DNA from: Novosphingobium sp. BW1 | GTDB lineage: Bacteria; Pseudomonadota; Alphaproteobacteria; Sphingomonadales; Sphingomonadaceae | Reading direction: 5' to 3' | Length of the DNA: 64,000 nucleotides | Assembly (NCBI RefSeq): GCF_008107685.1 | Contig: NZ_VIRF01000078.1 | Location: 388,270 to 452,269, forward strand | Part shown: positions 52,759-61,385 of the stretch, piece by piece | Position numbering within the stretch: the stretch's first letter is position 1 | How the letters are laid out: each line of letters starts with the position of its first letter | Program-made: the position numbers and the translations under genes | The notes under the pieces: generated by a model | What the model saw: only the letters and a program-made list of their open reading frames with translations | Told to the model about the DNA's origin: nothing | The model's database searches: none

Positions 52759-53336
52759 GGCAAGGCATTCCCTGTATCGAGCCCCACGACCTGCCCCGCC
52801 AATTTCGAGCCCGGCCAGATCCGCAAGGTTAGCCGCGCCCGGTGAGGCAGATCAATGGCCCAGACGCCGTGATGATCGAGCCCTGTCAGCACCGACAGCG
52901 CGGCACGCATCGCGCCTGCGTGCGTCACCACCAGCGCGCTGTCTTCCAGTGCGGCGAGCCCTGCGCACACGCGGGTGCAAAGCTGCGACCAGCGCTCGCC
53001 GCCGGAAGGAGGATTTGCCTCCGGATCATCCCAGAAGGCAGTCAGGGCATCGACATCGATGGCCTCGGGTGCAAGGCCGTCCCAGGCCCCGAAATCGAGT
53101 TCCCGCCAGTCAGGGGAAGTCTCCAGTTCCAGTCCCAGCTTCTCGGCCACTCGCTGCGCAGGAAGCATCGCGCGTGCAAGGTCCGAGCTCACCAGCCGCG
53201 TCGGCGCCACCTCCTGCACGCGCTGGTGAAGCGTGGTGCAATCGACCACGGCGGGCGCGACGTCACCATGCCCCCACAGCAATCCCGGGCTGACTGGTGG
53301 GACATGCCGGACAAGGTGGACGCGCCGCACGTTCAT
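52755..53336 (-). CDS. Histidine phosphatase, probable alpha-ribazole phosphatase
   Basis: 193-residue phosphoglycerate-mutase-type phosphatase. The catalytic His is in HLVRHVPPV (RHV where most members have RHG), with Arg in VSSDLARAM, Glu in RELDFGAWDG and the second His in VVTHAGAM. In this setting it most likely removes the phosphate of alpha-ribazole phosphate or of cobalamin 5'-phosphate. It lies exactly between cobS and cobT with 4-base overlaps. Shorter at the N-terminus than the upstream frame would allow; ATG at 53336. Confidence 0.87.
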   Translation of the reverse strand: MNVRRVHLVRHVPPVSPGLLWGHGDVAPAVVDCTTLHQRVQEVAPTRLVSSDLARAMLPAQRVAEKLGLELETSPDWRELDFGAWDGLAPEAIDVDALTAFWDDPEANPPSGGERWSQLCTRVCAGLAALEDSALVVTHAGAMRAALSVLTGLDHHGVWAIDLPHRARLTLRIWPGSKLAGQVVGLDTGNALP

Positions 53337-54352
53337 GCGCTCCCGCCCGCCACCTCGGCCTCGGCAAAGGTCGCCATCTCGCCGTGCGCGGCCAGCGCGG
53401 CGCGCACCAGCGGCACCGCCACCGCCGCGCCAGAACCCTCGCCCAGCCGCATCTCCAGCGCGAGCAACGGCTGTAGCCCGAGGTGGTCCAACAGTCGCCC
53501 ATGGGCGGCTTCGGCCGAACGGTGCGCAGCCAGACAATGGTCGGGAAAGTTCGGGAAAGCCGCAGCCAGCGGCGCGATTGATGCCGAGGCAATGAAGCCG
53601 TCGAGCAGCACGGGAATGCGCCGCATGCGCGCGGCCAGCATAGCACCTGCCATCGCGGCGATTTCACGCCCGCCAAGGCGGCGCAGGGTCTCCAAGGGAT
53701 CGGTGCAGGCCCCGGCATGGAGCGCCAGCGCGGCCTCAACCGCGGCAACCTTGCGCGCAACACCCGCTGTATCGAGCCCGGTACCGCGTCCGCACCAGTC
53801 CGCAGCCTGCCCGCCGAACGCCATCGCCGCAAGGGCGGCGGCAGGGGTCGTGTTGGCAATGCCCATTTCACCCACGAAAAGAAGCTGGGTCTCCTCCTTC
53901 ACGGCCCGTGCGCCCGCATTCAGCGCCGCCAGGCAGTCAGCCTCGTCCATGGCCGATTCGCAGGCAATGTCGCCGGTTGGACGGTCGAGATCGAGCGCGA
54001 CGATGGAAAGGTCAGCTCCGCACGCAGCCGCAAGTGCGTTGATCGCCGCCCCGCCGCCCGCGAAGTTGGCCACCATCTGCGCAGTCACCTCGACCGGAAA
54101 GGCACTGACCCCACGCGCGGCGACACCATGATTTCCGGCAAAGACCACCGCCTGAACCACGTCCAGCCGTGGGCGCTCGGCCCCTTGCCATCCAGCCATG
54201 AATACCGCGATTTCCTCCAGTCGCCCGAGCGATCCAGCGGGCTTGGTAAGCTGATTCTGCCGCAAGCGCGCAGCCGCGATGGTCCCGGTATCGGGCCCTG
54301 GCATCTTTGCGAGCGCGCCCACGAAAGCGTCGCGGTTCTCAAAAGCGATCAT
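53333..54352 (-). CDS. cobT: Nicotinate-nucleotide:dimethylbenzimidazole phosphoribosyltransferase
   Basis: 339-residue enzyme making alpha-ribazole phosphate, the lower ligand precursor. Family features are LTKPAGSLGRLEEIA, VFAGNHGVAARGVSAFP, FVGEMGIANTTPAAAL and the C-terminal catalytic Glu region EMRLGEGSGAAVA. Start at 54352; the longer frame is not conserved. It overlaps DUF1636 by 4 bases and the phosphatase by 4. No bluB is present nearby, so dimethylbenzimidazole must be made elsewhere or imported. Confidence 0.95.
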   Translation of the reverse strand: MIAFENRDAFVGALAKMPGPDTGTIAAARLRQNQLTKPAGSLGRLEEIAVFMAGWQGAERPRLDVVQAVVFAGNHGVAARGVSAFPVEVTAQMVANFAGGGAAINALAAACGADLSIVALDLDRPTGDIACESAMDEADCLAALNAGARAVKEETQLLFVGEMGIANTTPAAALAAMAFGGQAADWCGRGTGLDTAGVARKVAAVEAALALHAGACTDPLETLRRLGGREIAAMAGAMLAARMRRIPVLLDGFIASASIAPLAAAFPNFPDHCLAAHRSAEAAHGRLLDHLGLQPLLALEMRLGEGSGAAVAVPLVRAALAAHGEMATFAEAEVAGGSA

Positions 54353-54768
54353 GTGCACAGGTATCCTTCGGGCGGAGTGCGGGTAATGAAGTGGCCCTTC
54401 ACGCCGTCTGGCCAATGGGCGTAGCGCACCACGCCCTCTTCGCTCTGGGCATGGGCGGCCGCATAGGTCAGGATCGCGCGGGCGGCCTCGGCGTCGGCCG
54501 AAAAATCGCCCAGCACGTACCCGACCTTGCCGGGCGCGCGGATGTGGATGGTGCAAAAGCGCTTGCAGGCAAAGAGGCAGGGCATGTCCTGCACCTCGAC
54601 CCCGGCAAAACCCTCCTCGGCGGCCTTCACGTCGCGCAAGGCCGCGGCGAGGCGCGCGCCGCCGCGCAGCCCCTCGCCGTCCTCGCGCGCCTCGGACGTA
54701 TGACGGCAGGTGGAGCAGACCACCACCTGCGTCTTTCCCGCTCCGCCCTCATCCAGCGCGCGCAACAT
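54349..54768 (-). CDS. DUF1636 family Cys-rich protein of the cobalamin operon
   Basis: 139-residue protein of a family annotated only as DUF1636 or putative metal-binding. It has VVVCSTCRHTSE near the N-terminus and PCLFACKRFCTIHI in the centre, four to five Cys arranged like the thioredoxin-like [2Fe-2S] ferredoxins. It ends HFITRTPPEGYLCT. The gene is wedged between btuB and cobT with 1- and 4-base overlaps under a cobalamin riboswitch, so a role in cobalt or corrinoid handling is inferred. The reaction is unknown. Confidence 0.82.
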   Translation of the reverse strand: MLRALDEGGAGKTQVVVCSTCRHTSEAREDGEGLRGGARLAAALRDVKAAEEGFAGVEVQDMPCLFACKRFCTIHIRAPGKVGYVLGDFSADAEAARAILTYAAAHAQSEEGVVRYAHWPDGVKGHFITRTPPEGYLCT

Positions 54769-56720
54769 CAGAAGCGGCTCCGGATACCGGCGTAGACCGT
54801 GCGGCCCAGCATCCCGTAGCCGCTCGCGGTCTCGTAGCGCTCATTGCCGACATTCTCGACGCGGGCCTGTAAGGTGAGCCCGGGCATCACCTCCATCTGC
54901 GCGCGCAGATCAACCAGCCAGTAATCGTCAAGCACGGTCGAACTGCTGGAGCTGGTGAAAGTCTTGCCCGAATAGCGCGCAGCGACACTGGCCCGAAGGC
55001 CTGCAACGTCCACACCGCCTTCAACATTGGCGGTATGACGCGGCACGCGGGCCAGCTGGCGGCCATAAGTCGATGCCTCGGGCGTGCGGTCCTCGGCCTG
55101 GGTCCAGGTGTAGTTGCCATTGGCGAAGAAGATGCCCAGACGCGCCGTCGCGGCCAGCTCCAGTCCCTTGGCCTGTGCCTTGTCGACATTGGCGTAGTAG
55201 CCAAAACGCGTGGTGTCGGTGCCCGGAATGTAGCAGACTTCGGGCTGATCGGCGCCGCTCGGGCAATAGGCAAAATTTATGAGGTTGGTCGTGCGCCGCT
55301 CGAACCAGGTGGCCGACGCGCGCAGGATATCGCCCAGGCCCTGCTCAATCCCGACTTCCCAGCCCTTGGCCTGCTCGGGCTTGAGATCGGCGACACCATA
55401 GGCCGAAAACATCTGGTAGAGCGAGGGCGCCTTGTAGCCTTCGGAATAGTTCGCGCGCACCACAGTCACGCCGTCATTGGGCGAGTAGGCCGCGCCCGCG
55501 CTCGCCACGGTGTTGCCGCCAAAGCGCGATTGGTGATCGTAGCGCACGCCGCCATCGAGCGTGAGCCCGTCGAGCGGGGTCACGCGCAACTGGCCGTAGA
55601 GACTGTCGGTATCGACCGCATGACGCGTCAGTTCATAAGGAACAAGGTTGTTGCCAGGCGAAGCGGTGGTCATGCGCTGCTCTTCGCGCTCGGCGCCGAA
55701 GAGGACCTGCACGGCTTCGTTGAGCGTGAAGGTGCCCTGATATTCAAAGCGGCGCAGGCGGCCGTGCGCGTCGAAAGTGATTTGGCGGATGTCACGCTCA
55801 GGATCGAAATTCTCGCGGTCCGAGGTCGTCTGCGTGACCGCAAGCCGATTGACGAGGCGCCCATCGAACAGGTCGAAGTTGAGCCCGGCGTAGCCCGACC
55901 ATTCCTGCGTCGTGCCGAACGCATAGGTATCGCCCAAAGATCCGTCGAATTCCGAACGGGCATCCGACCAATAGCCGCGCAGGTCCAGCGAGACATCATG
56001 GGCCAGCTTGAAGCGGGCCGAACCGCTTGCCGAGGTGCGGCGGTAGCCATCGTCCTCAGTGCCGCTCGAACGTGCCGAGATGCCATCGGTGCGGAAAGTG
56101 GAACCCGCCACGCGCCAGTCAACGAAATCGCTGGTTCCGCCGACGCCCGCGCGGGCCGAGACGGTCTGGTTCGAGCCTGCCTCGGCGGCAAAGCTGCCTT
56201 CGAGCGGCTCGGACGCCTTGCGCGTAGTCACATTGACGACGCCGCCGATGGCATTGCTTCCCCACAGGATTGACTGCGGCCCACGCAGGATCTCGATGCG
56301 CTCGGCATCGTCGAGAAACAGGTTGGAGACGTTGACACCGCCCGCCGTCGAGGACGGATCGGACAGACGCATGCCGTCGATCACCATAACCGTGGTGCCA
56401 TCATCGGCGCCGCGGATACGCAGGCTGGTACTGGTTCCATAGCCGCCATTGCGCGAGATCGAGACACCGGGCGTACGCAGCAGGATGTCAGTGACCGAGA
56501 AGGTCTGCGCTTCTTCGATCGCCTCCTCGTCGAGCACGGTGATGCTGGAGGACACGCGCTCGGCCGCGACCGGGGTGCGCAGCGCGGTAACGTAGATCGT
56601 CCCCGGAGGGGACTCGTCGGCATGGGCGCAAGCCGGAGCAAGGAGAACAAGCGAGGAGACCAGGGCCGAAACACCGGCGAGATAGGTAGACTTGAACACG
56701 GGCGGGACATTTCCCTTCAT
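54768..56720 (-). CDS. btuB: Cobalamin TonB-dependent receptor, BtuB-like
   Basis: 650-residue outer-membrane receptor of BtuB size (E. coli about 614). Signal peptide MKGNVPPVFKSTYLAGVSAL, TonB-box-like TIYVTALRTP, plug motif RIEILRGPQSILWGSNAIGG, barrel ending AGIRSRF. The ATG at 56720 lies about 190 bases inside the leftward cobalamin riboswitch transcript; the longer frame is discarded. Riboswitch control and its place as first gene of the cob operon make cobalamin or cobinamide the likely cargo. Confidence 0.93.
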   Translation of the reverse strand: MKGNVPPVFKSTYLAGVSALVSSLVLLAPACAHADESPPGTIYVTALRTPVAAERVSSSITVLDEEAIEEAQTFSVTDILLRTPGVSISRNGGYGTSTSLRIRGADDGTTVMVIDGMRLSDPSSTAGGVNVSNLFLDDAERIEILRGPQSILWGSNAIGGVVNVTTRKASEPLEGSFAAEAGSNQTVSARAGVGGTSDFVDWRVAGSTFRTDGISARSSGTEDDGYRRTSASGSARFKLAHDVSLDLRGYWSDARSEFDGSLGDTYAFGTTQEWSGYAGLNFDLFDGRLVNRLAVTQTTSDRENFDPERDIRQITFDAHGRLRRFEYQGTFTLNEAVQVLFGAEREEQRMTTASPGNNLVPYELTRHAVDTDSLYGQLRVTPLDGLTLDGGVRYDHQSRFGGNTVASAGAAYSPNDGVTVVRANYSEGYKAPSLYQMFSAYGVADLKPEQAKGWEVGIEQGLGDILRASATWFERRTTNLINFAYCPSGADQPEVCYIPGTDTTRFGYYANVDKAQAKGLELAATARLGIFFANGNYTWTQAEDRTPEASTYGRQLARVPRHTANVEGGVDVAGLRASVAARYSGKTFTSSSSSTVLDDYWLVDLRAQMEVMPGLTLQARVENVGNERYETASGYGMLGRTVYAGIRSRF

Positions 56721-56931
56721 ACAAACAACGGTTTGCCCGCCAGCTTGCGATCCGTTTCGACAGGGCCCGGCACGGCGCAGCCCCCTGTGAGGGAAGAAGA
56801 GCGCACGCCCCGACGCCCCTGCCCGGATCGCATCCGGCAAGGCGGTGGCTGTCGCTACGCGAGGGATGACCTTGACCTGTGACGGCGCGGCCCTCGAACA
56901 CCCGGTACACCCTGCCCGGATGAAGAACGAC

Positions 56932-57095
56932 GGCGTCAGGCAGGTCTCCTGGCTCGCGGGTCAGGGCGCTCCGGCCGCCTTCTCAGGACACATGTCCCAA
57001 TGGCAGATTGGCCGGATCGCTAACCGCTTACAGTTGCAGGGGCAGCCCGGGTCTTGCACCCGGTTCCCTTTTGATCCCCTTGCGGGGAACCTGTC
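56932..57095 (-). promoter_or_regulatory. Cobalamin riboswitch controlling btuB-cob operon
   Basis: Read on the minus strand in order: GGTTCC...GGGAACCGGGTG (57095-57055), the B12 box core GCTGCCCCTGCAACTGTAAG (57045-57026), GCCATTGGGA (around 57004), CCTGAGAAGG (around 56990) and GAGCCAGGAGACCTG (56954-56940). These are the conserved blocks of the class-I adenosylcobalamin aptamer, in the right order. A hairpin (56911-56944) follows. High cobalamin would reduce expression of btuB and the genes behind it. Confidence 0.93.
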
Positions 57096-57194
57096 GCTTG
57101 GCCCCGCGAACTATCGCCCCGGTGCGTCCCGCGCAAGTGCAATATGCTTGCGAGAAAGCCGATGCTCGCCTAATCGTGGGGGCGCAACGGGTGC

Positions 57195-57386
57195 CCGAGA
57201 GGGCTTAATCGGGAAGTCCGGAAAGATTGTCGAGAAGGCAATCTGGGCCGGCACTGCTCCCGCAACTGTGACCGGGGAGCGTATCGCCAGGTGCCATTGG
57301 GAGGGATCTCCCGAGAAGGCGGTGATAGCGCGCTGTGATCCGGAAAGTCAGGAAACCGGCCCGATGCCGTCGTTCTTCGCACGGGC
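57195..57386 (+). promoter_or_regulatory. Cobalamin riboswitch controlling btuM-cobO-cobB
   Basis: Conserved aptamer blocks on the plus strand: GGGAAGTCCGG (57210-57220), CACTGCTCCCGCAACTGTGA (57252-57271), GCCATTGGGAGGG (57293-57305), CCCGAGAAGGCGG (57310-57322) and AAGTCAGGAAACC (57346-57358). A hairpin at 57359-57386 follows, and 219 bases further is the btuM start. It is divergent from, and separated by about 100 bases from, the leftward copy; the space between must hold both promoters. Confidence 0.92.
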
Positions 57387-57604
57387 GGGATGAACCGAGC
57401 GGACGAGGGCCTCGCGACCAGCGGGGGTATCCCTTGGCGGACGACATTCGTGTGTCGCGTCGAAGGGAGCCTGTGATCTATGCCTTACTGCTGAACTTTT
57501 TTCAGATTCCAGCCAGGCCCGTCTTTGCGGCTTCCTGTGGCCGTGTCCTTGTTGCGGCACGCGCCGACGCGACCTTTCCCCTTTTGCACAAGGAGATACC
57601 CCGT

Positions 57605-58189
57605 ATGCACCGCTCCCCTGCCCTTTCCTCGTCCCGCGTCCAGTGGACGATCTTTGCCACCCTTGCCGCCGTGATGCTGCTCACCCGCTCGCACGCGCTG
57701 ACCCACATGGAGCATGTGCCCAGCACCGCGCTCGCCAGCTTCTTCGTGCTCGGCTACTTCGTGCGCCGCGCCGCCGGTTTTGCGGGGCTGTTCGGCCTGG
57801 CCTATGCCATCGATGTGGTCTCAATGTCGGTGCTGGGCGTTTCGGATTTCTGCTACACCCCGGCCTACGCCATGCTGGTGCCCGCCTACGCCGCGATGTG
57901 GATGGCCGGACGCTTCGCCGCCACCCTGCCCGAACGCCTGTCCTCGCTGCCCACGACGGCCCTTCTTGTCGCCGGGGCGACGGTCGTGGCGCACTTGTGT
58001 TCGAGCGGCGGCTTCTACTTCCTGGGCGGGCGCTATCCCGATCCGACGCTGGCCGAGTTCGCGCCCCGCTTCGCACGCTACTTCCCTCGCGCACTGGTCG
58101 CCTCGCTGACCTGGAGCGGTATTGCCGCAGCGCTCTGGGCGCTCACCCTGAGCGCACGCCCCGACCTGCGCCGCGAGGCCGTCCGGTGA
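57605..58189 (+). CDS. btuM: BtuM-like cobalamin transporter (ECF S-component-like)
   Basis: 194-residue membrane protein with about six hydrophobic helices. AAGGAGA stands 9 bases before the ATG. It resembles BtuM, the solitary S-component-like cobalamin transporter of Gram-negative bacteria, in size and in a conserved loop Cys that ligates cobalt: here Cys83 in GVSDFCYTPAYAMLVPAY. No ECF ATPase or EcfT genes are near. Riboswitch control and overlap with cobO (GTGA) support import of corrinoid across the inner membrane. The family call is from memory of size and motif. Confidence 0.75.
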   Translation: MHRSPALSSSRVQWTIFATLAAVMLLTRSHALTHMEHVPSTALASFFVLGYFVRRAAGFAGLFGLAYAIDVVSMSVLGVSDFCYTPAYAMLVPAYAAMWMAGRFAATLPERLSSLPTTALLVAGATVVAHLCSSGGFYFLGGRYPDPTLAEFAPRFARYFPRALVASLTWSGIAAALWALTLSARPDLRREAVR

Positions 58190-58821
58190 GCGACAGTTCC
58201 AGCCAAATCGAAACCGCGACGCTGAGCGAAGAGGAGCGTCGCCACAAGATGCGCACGGCCAAGCACAAGAAGGTCGTCGATGCCCGCATCGCCGCCGCCA
58301 GGATCGACAAGGGCCTGGTGCTTGTCCTGACCGGCAACGGCAAGGGCAAGAGCTCCAGCGCCTTCGGGATGGTCGCGCGCACACTCGGCTATGGGCGCAA
58401 GGCAGCGGTATTCCAGTTCATCAAGGGCAAGGAAGACGTCGGCGAACGCGCCTTCCTCTCGCGTCAGGAGGGCGTGACATGGGAGAACTGCGGCGAGGGC
58501 TTCACCTGGGAGACCCAGAACCGCGCGCGCGACATTGCCGCCGCGCGCGCAGGCTGGGAGAAGGCCAAGGCCGCCCTTGCCGATCCCGATATCTCCCTGG
58601 TTGTGCTTGACGAGCTCACCTACCTTGTCACCTACCGCTACCTGGAACTCGACGAAATCCTGCCCGCGATCCGGGGCCGCCCCGAAATGCAACATGTGGT
58701 CATCACCGGCCGCGCGGCGCACGAGGAGCTGGTCGAACTGGCCGATACGGTCAGCGCCATCCGCGACGAGAAGCATGCCTTTCGTGCGGGCGTACGCGCG
58801 CAGGTCGGGATCGACCTGTGA
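58186..58821 (+). CDS. cobO: Cob(I)yrinic acid a,c-diamide adenosyltransferase
   Basis: 211-residue ATP:corrinoid adenosyltransferase of the CobA/CobO/BtuR type. N-terminal KMRTAKHKKVVDARI, P-loop LVLTGNGKGKSSSAFGM, VFQFIKGKEDVGER, Walker B-like LVVLDELTYLV and the C-terminal KHAFRAGVRAQVGID. It attaches the adenosyl group to reduced corrinoid. GTG start overlaps the btuM stop, and its own stop overlaps cobB; the three genes form one operon. Confidence 0.96.
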   Translation: MSDSSSQIETATLSEEERRHKMRTAKHKKVVDARIAAARIDKGLVLVLTGNGKGKSSSAFGMVARTLGYGRKAAVFQFIKGKEDVGERAFLSRQEGVTWENCGEGFTWETQNRARDIAAARAGWEKAKAALADPDISLVVLDELTYLVTYRYLELDEILPAIRGRPEMQHVVITGRAAHEELVELADTVSAIRDEKHAFRAGVRAQVGIDL

Positions 58822-60197
58822 GCCTCTCCGGCCTCGCAACCGACAGCACGCAGTGCCCTGCCCTGCTCGTCTCTTCTCCGGCTTCGGGCCAGGGCAAGAC
58901 GCTGGTGACCGCCGCCCTCGCCCGCCGCCACCGGCGTGCCGGGCGGCGCGTGCGCGTGTTCAAGTGCGGGCCGGATTTCCTCGACCCGATGATCCTCGAA
59001 CGTGCGAGCGGGGCTCCGGTCCACCAGCTCGACCTGTTCATGGTCGGCGAGGAGGAATGCCGGCGCCTGCTGCATGAGGCCGCCAGAGACGCCGACGTGA
59101 TCCTCGTCGAAGGGGTCATGGGGCTTTACGACGGAGACCCGAGCGCCGCCGACCTCGCCGCACGGTTCGGCCTGCCGGTGCTGGCCGTGCTCGACGGGTC
59201 GGCCATGGCGCAGACCTTCGGCGCACTGGTGCTGGGGCTGGCGCGCTATCGCAGCGACACGCGCCTTCTGGGTGTTCTGGCCAATCGGGTGGGCAGTGCG
59301 CGTCACGGCGAAATGCTTGAAGAGAGCCTGCCCAACGGCATCGCCTGGCTGGGCGCGCTCGCGCGCGATCCTGACCTGGCCTTTCCCGAGCGCCACCTCG
59401 GCCTTCTCCAGGCCAATGAGATCGCCGATCTCGACGCGCGCCTTGACCGGGCCGCGGCCAGCCTCCCGGACGGCGCCGACTGGCTGCCCGAGGCCGTGAC
59501 CTTCACGCCACCCGCCCCGCACATGGCGCCTACGCGCGCATTGGAGGGGCACACGATCGCTGTGGCCCGGGATGCCGCCTTCGGCTTCATCTATCCCGCC
59601 AACATCGCCTGCCTCGAAGCGCTCGGCGCACGGATTTCCTATTTCTCGCCACTGGAGGACACGGCGCTTCCCGCCTGTGATGCCGTTTGGTTGCCGGGAG
59701 GATACCCCGAACTTCACGCCGAGCGCCTGTCAGCGAACATATCCTTAATCGCGGACATCCACCGCCACCACTGCGTAGGCAAGCCCATCCTTGCCGAATG
59801 CGGCGGCATGCTTTTTTGTCTTGAAACTCTCGCCCCGCGTGAAGGCGCACCTGTCGCGATGGCCGGGCTACTGCCCGGCGACGCGGCGCTGCAACCGCGC
59901 CTGGCCGCCCTTGGTCTTCAGGAAGTCGCCCTCAAGGGCGGGAGCCTGCGCGGCCACACCTTCCACTACTCGACCATGGAAACGTCGCTGTCGCCGATCG
60001 CGCAATCGCGCTCACCGCGCGGTCGCACCGGTGAAGGCGTCTTTGAAAGCGGTCGTCTCACCGCCACCTACATGCACCTCTATTTCGCGTCCGCCCCGGA
60101 AGCGACGGCGCTCCTATTCCAGAAAAGCGCAACGCGTGCCGATGCCGACCGTCCTGCCGACGGCACCGGTCCCACGCCGCAACCCGCAAAGGCCTAA
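58818..60197 (+). CDS. cobB: Cobyrinate a,c-diamide synthase
   Basis: 459-residue glutamine-dependent amidotransferase for the a and c side chains of (hydrogeno)cobyrinate. N-terminal ATPase-like domain: LLVSSPASGQGKTLVTAALA, KCGPDFLDPMIL and VEGVMGLYDG. C-terminal amidotransferase domain: WLPGGYPELHAERLS and the nucleophile Cys in LAECGGMLFCLE. GTG start (GTGA overlap with cobO). Its presence shows the host handles early cobyrinate intermediates, although no ring-forming genes are in the window. Convergent with the LuxR remnant 16 bases on. Confidence 0.95.
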   Translation: MSLSGLATDSTQCPALLVSSPASGQGKTLVTAALARRHRRAGRRVRVFKCGPDFLDPMILERASGAPVHQLDLFMVGEEECRRLLHEAARDADVILVEGVMGLYDGDPSAADLAARFGLPVLAVLDGSAMAQTFGALVLGLARYRSDTRLLGVLANRVGSARHGEMLEESLPNGIAWLGALARDPDLAFPERHLGLLQANEIADLDARLDRAAASLPDGADWLPEAVTFTPPAPHMAPTRALEGHTIAVARDAAFGFIYPANIACLEALGARISYFSPLEDTALPACDAVWLPGGYPELHAERLSANISLIADIHRHHCVGKPILAECGGMLFCLETLAPREGAPVAMAGLLPGDAALQPRLAALGLQEVALKGGSLRGHTFHYSTMETSLSPIAQSRSPRGRTGEGVFESGRLTATYMHLYFASAPEATALLFQKSATRADADRPADGTGPTPQPAKA

Positions 60198-60212
60198 TGG
60201 CCTTGCGCCCCC

Positions 60213-60605
60213 TCAGTGCGCCATGGCCAACAGCGGCGGCGGCGCATCCTCGGACGGCACGACCTCGCCGGGCTCCACATCCACGAGGCGCCCATTGGCC
60301 AGGGCGTGCCCCTGGTTGACCGCCCAGATCGCGGTCTGGGTGCGGTTCTGGACCATGAGCTTGCGCAGGATCGCCTTGACGTGAACTTTCACGGTCACCT
60401 CGCTGATATCGAGACGATAGGCGATCACCTTATTGGGATAGCCCATCATCAGGCAGTGCAGCGTGTCGATCTCGCGCTCGGACAACAGTTCGCCCAGTTC
60501 GACCTTGATCTCGGCCTCCTCCTCGATCAGCGGCCGCTTGAGCGCGAGATGCTCGAGCAGCGCCATGGGTATGACCTTCTCCCCCTGATGGATAAGACGC
60601 AGCGA
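60213..60605 (-). pseudogene. LuxR-type response regulator, C-terminal remnant cut by an IS element
   Basis: About 130 codons remain. The HTH is complete: LSEREIDTLHCLMMGYPNKV, then AYRLDISEVTVKVHVKAILRKL, followed by a short tail rich in Pro and Glu. The receiver domain expected in front is missing. Upstream, the reading frame continues without a stop into the C-terminal end of an IS5-family transposase (VETKVHCFKLLG), so a chimeric frame of 200 residues exists but is not a natural gene. An internal ATG at 60566 could still give a HTH-only protein. Confidence 0.72.
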
Positions 60606-61385
60606 CCCCAGCAACTTGAAGCAATGCACTTTCGTTTCGACAAGGCTGCGCTGGCGACAGCCGCTCCATCGCGTCCATATCGCCCTGCCAAACCGCTGGC
60701 TTGAGCGCACGATTTCATTGCGGGCCGCAAACTCTGGAGCCAAGATTGGGCATTGCTGCGAGCGGGAATGATGGCGCAGGCATCGCGCAGGGCAGTAGCA
60801 TAGGGGAATCGCCAACCCGGCTGCCGGTCACTTCGATAGCGTGGATATCCAACGATCCTAGGTCCACGCCCCGATGGATTTTGCGCCATTGGCGGCGCTT
60901 GGAGGGGCCATTCTTGCGCCTGCACCATTCCCCGTCTCCGACGGCCTTGATGCCCGTGCTGTCAATCAGCAGGTGCAGCGGTCCGGAACTGGGCTGACAG
61001 GGGATCTCGACCAGCAGGGTTTTCTGCCTTCGGCTCAGGGTGCTAAAATCCGGCACCGGCCAATTAAACCCGGCCATCTCGAGAAGGCTGGCAACCATGC
61101 CGGTTGTCTGGCGCAAAGGCAGCTTAAACACGCCCTTCAGCGTCAGGCAGGCCTGGATCGCCACATCCGAGAAGACAGGCTGGCGCCCGCGCTTGCCGGT
61201 GGGCGCGGACAACCATTGCATCCCGGGATCAAACCAGACCTGAAGCGAACCTCTCTGCGCCAGCGCTGCATTGTAGGACTTCCAGTTCGTCGTGCGGTAA
61301 CCGGAGCGGGGCGGTTTGCTCATCACCTTCCCTTATCCCATTAGATTCGCGAGCGAAATCGTTCAGGTATTTGCCCAACAAAGCC
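60606..61385 (-). mobile_element. Partial IS5-family (IS903-group-like) element
   Basis: The right end carries GGCTTTGTTGGGCAAATA (minus strand, 61385-61368), close to the 18-bp terminal repeat of IS903 as I remember it. The transposase gene starts 42 bases inside. The other terminal repeat is missing, since the element stops inside the C-terminal part of the transposase where the LuxR remnant begins (about 60605). The element is therefore truncated and immobile by itself. Confidence 0.75.
60609..61326 (-). pseudogene. IS5-family transposase, internally deleted and frameshifted
   Basis: The N-terminal two-thirds are intact: MSKPPRSGYRTTNWKSYNAA, GRQPVFSDVAIQACLTLK, LHLLIDSTGIKAVGDGEWC and RRQWRKIHRGVDLGS. 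After VGDSPML the frame loses homology. AIIPARSNAQSW appears in a second frame and ARNEIVRSSQRFGRAIW with RQRSLVETKVHCFKLLG in a third. The DDE middle part around the second Asp is absent, so the enzyme cannot be active. The family normally has about 310 residues in one frame. Confidence 0.8.

Noticed and set aside
51068..52768. A 566-residue frame covering the threonine-phosphate decarboxylase and beyond
   Set aside because: The upstream third is antisense-style shadow of cobS; conserved sequence begins at 52048.
60213..60815. A single 200-residue LuxR-type protein
   Set aside because: The first 70 residues are the end of an IS5-family transposase and out-of-frame sequence; only the part after about 60605 is regulator.
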